From: 79-D21 sp964521575
Lineage (GTDB): Bacteria > Synergistota > Synergistia > Synergistales > 79-D21
Assembly: GCA_964521575.1 (NCBI GenBank)
Contig: CAZFSR010000015.1
Location: 1-33,202, forward strand
Direction of reading: 5' to 3'
Length of the DNA stretch: 33,202 bases
Shown here in pieces: positions 31,072 to 33,202 of the stretch; positions within the stretch are counted from its first letter, which is position 1; each line of letters opens with the position of its first letter. Position numbers and translations under genes: made by a program. Below the pieces are notes generated by a model that saw nothing but the letters and a program-made list of their open reading frames with translations, had not been told where the DNA came from and ran no database searches.

Positions 31072-33202
31072 ATGCTTACTCTAAAGTTGCGAGAAGAATT
31101 CCTAGGCTCCCAGATGCCAGGCACGGCAATAGCCCTGCGTAGGACGGACAACACCGGAGCGGCTCAGAGGACACCGGATTTCATTCTTTCGATAACCTAT
31201 CCAACGGCCGACGTTCAGACTGCCTTGCGCGCGGTAAGCAGAAATCGCTCGAAGAGGCCTATTGTTCTGATGGGAGACCGTGGACGCGGCAAATCTCACA
31301 TCATGGCCGTACTGCACCATGCAATCGAATCATCCTCACAGGTTCAGGAATGGGCCAACGAATGGGGAAAGCGAATCGGTTCTCAACCATTGAGTGAGCT
31401 CGCCCTAGATGGTGGTTTTTTTGCCATTTCTGAACCGGTTCACAACCACGAGTACCCTCTGCTGTGGGACTTGATTTTTGAACGACACCCCAAAGGAGAT
31501 TTTTTCAAAGGAAAGTTCAACCAGATGGGCCGGCCTTACCCCCCGCGATCCCTGTTGGAGGAGATGTTCGAGGCTCAACCTGTAGCGCTGATTCTAGATG
31601 AATTCCAGAAGTGGTTCGATGGTCTGAGCGATCAGACTGGACCGGAGGGAATCAAGTACCGGACCTTGGCAGAGAATTTTATCCAGAATCTTTCGGAACT
31701 TTCCAGGGAGAGGCCAGACCTCCTTATTTTTGTCGTTTCAGTACTTAATAATAATACGGAAGCCTTTAGGCAAGTCCACCGTGACAGTCCTGTAGTCGTT
31801 GATTTCAGAGGCCCCTCCGCCAAGGAAGACCGAAAGAATCTACTTCTGTATCGTCTCTTTGAGAACCGACAGAACATCCCGGCGGAAGAAATTCGCAATT
31901 TCGTCGATTCCTATGCAGCCGAGCGTTTTCGGCTTCGTTTCTCCCATCTTCCTGAATCGGAAAGAGCACGCATCGCATCAGAGGTCATGGCCTGCTGGCC
32001 TTTTTCGCCTGAGCTGATGGAGCTTCTCGAAGATCAGATCCTGATGGCTGAAGCCGCTCAGGAGACACGTGACCTTATTCGCATCCTCGCATCTTCGTTC
32101 CGAGAAAGAGGGGAAAAGGTGCCGATCATTACTCCCGCCGATTTCTTTGTGGATGACGATACCTGCGGTGTCCAATCGCTATTGGACTCGATTGCCGCAG
32201 TTGGAGATCAGGAACGGCTACGTCAGGTAGCTCAACGAAATCTTGAAACAGTCAAAACAATAAGAGCCCCCGTATCCCATGCCCGTGAGTTGATCAGCGC
32301 ACTTTGGATACGATCCATGTCACCTGGGAGAAACGCGGGAGGGACGCGACAGGAACTACAACTCGACATTACTCGTAAACAACCGGTCGATGACAATTCC
32401 TTCCGGGGTGAACTCGTTCAGTTGATCGAGGCGAGCATTAACATCCATGGCGAGGAAAGCCCGGATGGTCGTTTACGGTTTGGTCTGGAAGAAAACCCAC
32501 GCTCAAAAGTTCGGGCTTCGGCCAAAAACGATAAGCTCTGGCAACAGGGTATTTCTGCGGCTGAGCCGGGGCAGATGGTCTATCCGGGAAAAGATATTGA
32601 ACACGTTCGCAATACTCTACGGCATATCCTCGTCCCGGAAACAAGACAATCATCATCTCGTGTCATAGTTCTAGGGCAAAACTGGCAGAGTGCCCCGTGG
32701 GCTGATGTTGATGATTTAGACATGCCTTCGAAATGGGACAGCCCCGTTCTCATTGTTATGCCTGAGCCAATGCTGTCACGAGATGGGAAACGGCTTGAAG
32801 CTCTCGGAAAATGGCTCGCCAGTCATGTCCCTGCAAAGCGAAACACCACCCGATTCTTGTTACTAGCCGATGGAGAAAAAGGTATCTACCAAGACACAGA
32901 GCTCCTTTTCTGCTCGAGGTGCTCCTACCTTACCTCGATAGCCTGGCGCGATGATCCGAAATATCGCGGTTTAAAAGAGGAATTCGACAAGCCGCTTCGG
33001 GACGCGATGAAGAAGCGCTTTACCAAGTTCGCGGTGCTGAGGCGGTGGAATTTCCAGCAACCGGATCAATGTTTATTTGATGTGGAGCGTGTGAGCGCCC
33101 AAGGCGGTGAAATCCCGACGACAGTTGAGAAAACTCTTGTCGAGGATCTCTTCGATCCCGCCGAGTTTCAGTCCCTGGTTTTGGAGCGCGCCAAGGAATC
33201 AT
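31072..33202 (+). CDS. Large P-loop ATPase, DUF499-like, probable defence protein (partial, runs off the end)
   Basis: The frame is open for 710 codons to the last base of the window with no stop. An ATPase core is clear: Walker A GDRGRGKSH (about residues 68-76), Walker B VALILDEFQKWFDG (about 168-181), then IFVVSVLNNNTE as a sensor-type strand. A long helical and beta-rich part follows with a CSRCSYL motif near residue 610. DUF499 ATPases (PglY/BrxC and the DUF499-DUF1156 clusters) show a similar layout, but this assignment is from motifs and context only. ATG 31072 has AGGTGG 9 bases upstream. Partner methylase, helicase or nuclease genes may lie beyond the window. Confidence 0.8.
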   Translation, partial: MLTLKLREEFLGSQMPGTAIALRRTDNTGAAQRTPDFILSITYPTADVQTALRAVSRNRSKRPIVLMGDRGRGKSHIMAVLHHAIESSSQVQEWANEWGKRIGSQPLSELALDGGFFAISEPVHNHEYPLLWDLIFERHPKGDFFKGKFNQMGRPYPPRSLLEEMFEAQPVALILDEFQKWFDGLSDQTGPEGIKYRTLAENFIQNLSELSRERPDLLIFVVSVLNNNTEAFRQVHRDSPVVVDFRGPSAKEDRKNLLLYRLFENRQNIPAEEIRNFVDSYAAERFRLRFSHLPESERARIASEVMACWPFSPELMELLEDQILMAEAAQETRDLIRILASSFRERGEKVPIITPADFFVDDDTCGVQSLLDSIAAVGDQERLRQVAQRNLETVKTIRAPVSHARELISALWIRSMSPGRNAGGTRQELQLDITRKQPVDDNSFRGELVQLIEASINIHGEESPDGRLRFGLEENPRSKVRASAKNDKLWQQGISAAEPGQMVYPGKDIEHVRNTLRHILVPETRQSSSRVIVLGQNWQSAPWADVDDLDMPSKWDSPVLIVMPEPMLSRDGKRLEALGKWLASHVPAKRNTTRFLLLADGEKGIYQDTELLFCSRCSYLTSIAWRDDPKYRGLKEEFDKPLRDAMKKRFTKFAVLRRWNFQQPDQCLFDVERVSAQGGEIPTTVEKTLVEDLFDPAEFQSLVLERAKES

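Noticed and set aside
31102..31320. Short frames on either strand within 31072-33202
   Set aside because: They are shadows of the single 710-codon ATPase frame, which has coherent ATPase motifs.

Overview
The window reads as a chromosomal segment of a moderately GC-rich, probably anaerobic bacterium. Evidence for this is a free-standing FprA-type flavo-diiron protein, a cobalamin-dependent MetH without a reactivation domain, and Bacillus-like strong AGGAGG ribosome binding sites with many GTG/TTG starts. Synergistota or a related anaerobic lineage would fit, but no gene here fixes the phylum.

Left block (1-3630): a translation and transcription cluster in the order tuf 3' end, rpmG, tRNA-Trp, secE, nusG, rplK, rplA, rplJ, rplL, with an L10-type leader/attenuator before rplJ. 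It closes on a strong terminator straight after rplL; rpoB does not follow. Next (3633-10555) is a methionine block. metH-metF-amidohydrolase form one operon. Then comes a promoter with a SAM-I riboswitch and terminator controlling overlapping metY-metX. Together these genes make homocysteine from O-acetylhomoserine, methylate it, and supply methyl-THF. A consensus promoter overlapping the metX stop drives five tRNAs (Val, Asp, Phe, Gly, Cys).

Accessory block (11017-26433): the 3' half of tRNA-Cys and the following ~400 bp, including a 53-aa orphan gene, are repeated almost perfectly 15,369 bp downstream. This marks an integrated element. From left to right it carries: a minus-strand zinc-ribbon membrane protein; a divergent intergenic region; a Type III-like restriction-modification pair (mod, res); a tyrosine recombinase; a GIY-YIG-like protein; a hairpin-rich leader and a string of small genes (DUF4241-like, DUF6011-like, DUF2958, a secreted or membrane protein); an XRE-like regulator with a 37-aa membrane protein; a candidate iteron origin; a primase-helicase; and a candidate small RNA or attenuator.

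Right block (26624-33202): a second copy of the 53-aa gene, DUF488, a TetR regulator with FprA and a DUF6448 protein, a decayed third copy of the 53-aa gene/terminator module, a minus-strand DUF6680-like membrane protein, and a large P-loop ATPase (DUF499-like, probably defence) that runs off the window end.

Most notable observation: the intergenic regions before the restriction-modification operon and before the ATPase share a ~205-nt block with near-identical sub-blocks and the same -10-like box at the same distance from the start codon. Both modules also have the same order: 53-aa-gene/terminator repeat, minus-strand membrane gene, shared block, defence operon. This suggests a common regulatory element or a common way of acquiring defence genes. 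In the first copy the block is split by a 172-bp insertion flanked by a 10-bp duplication.
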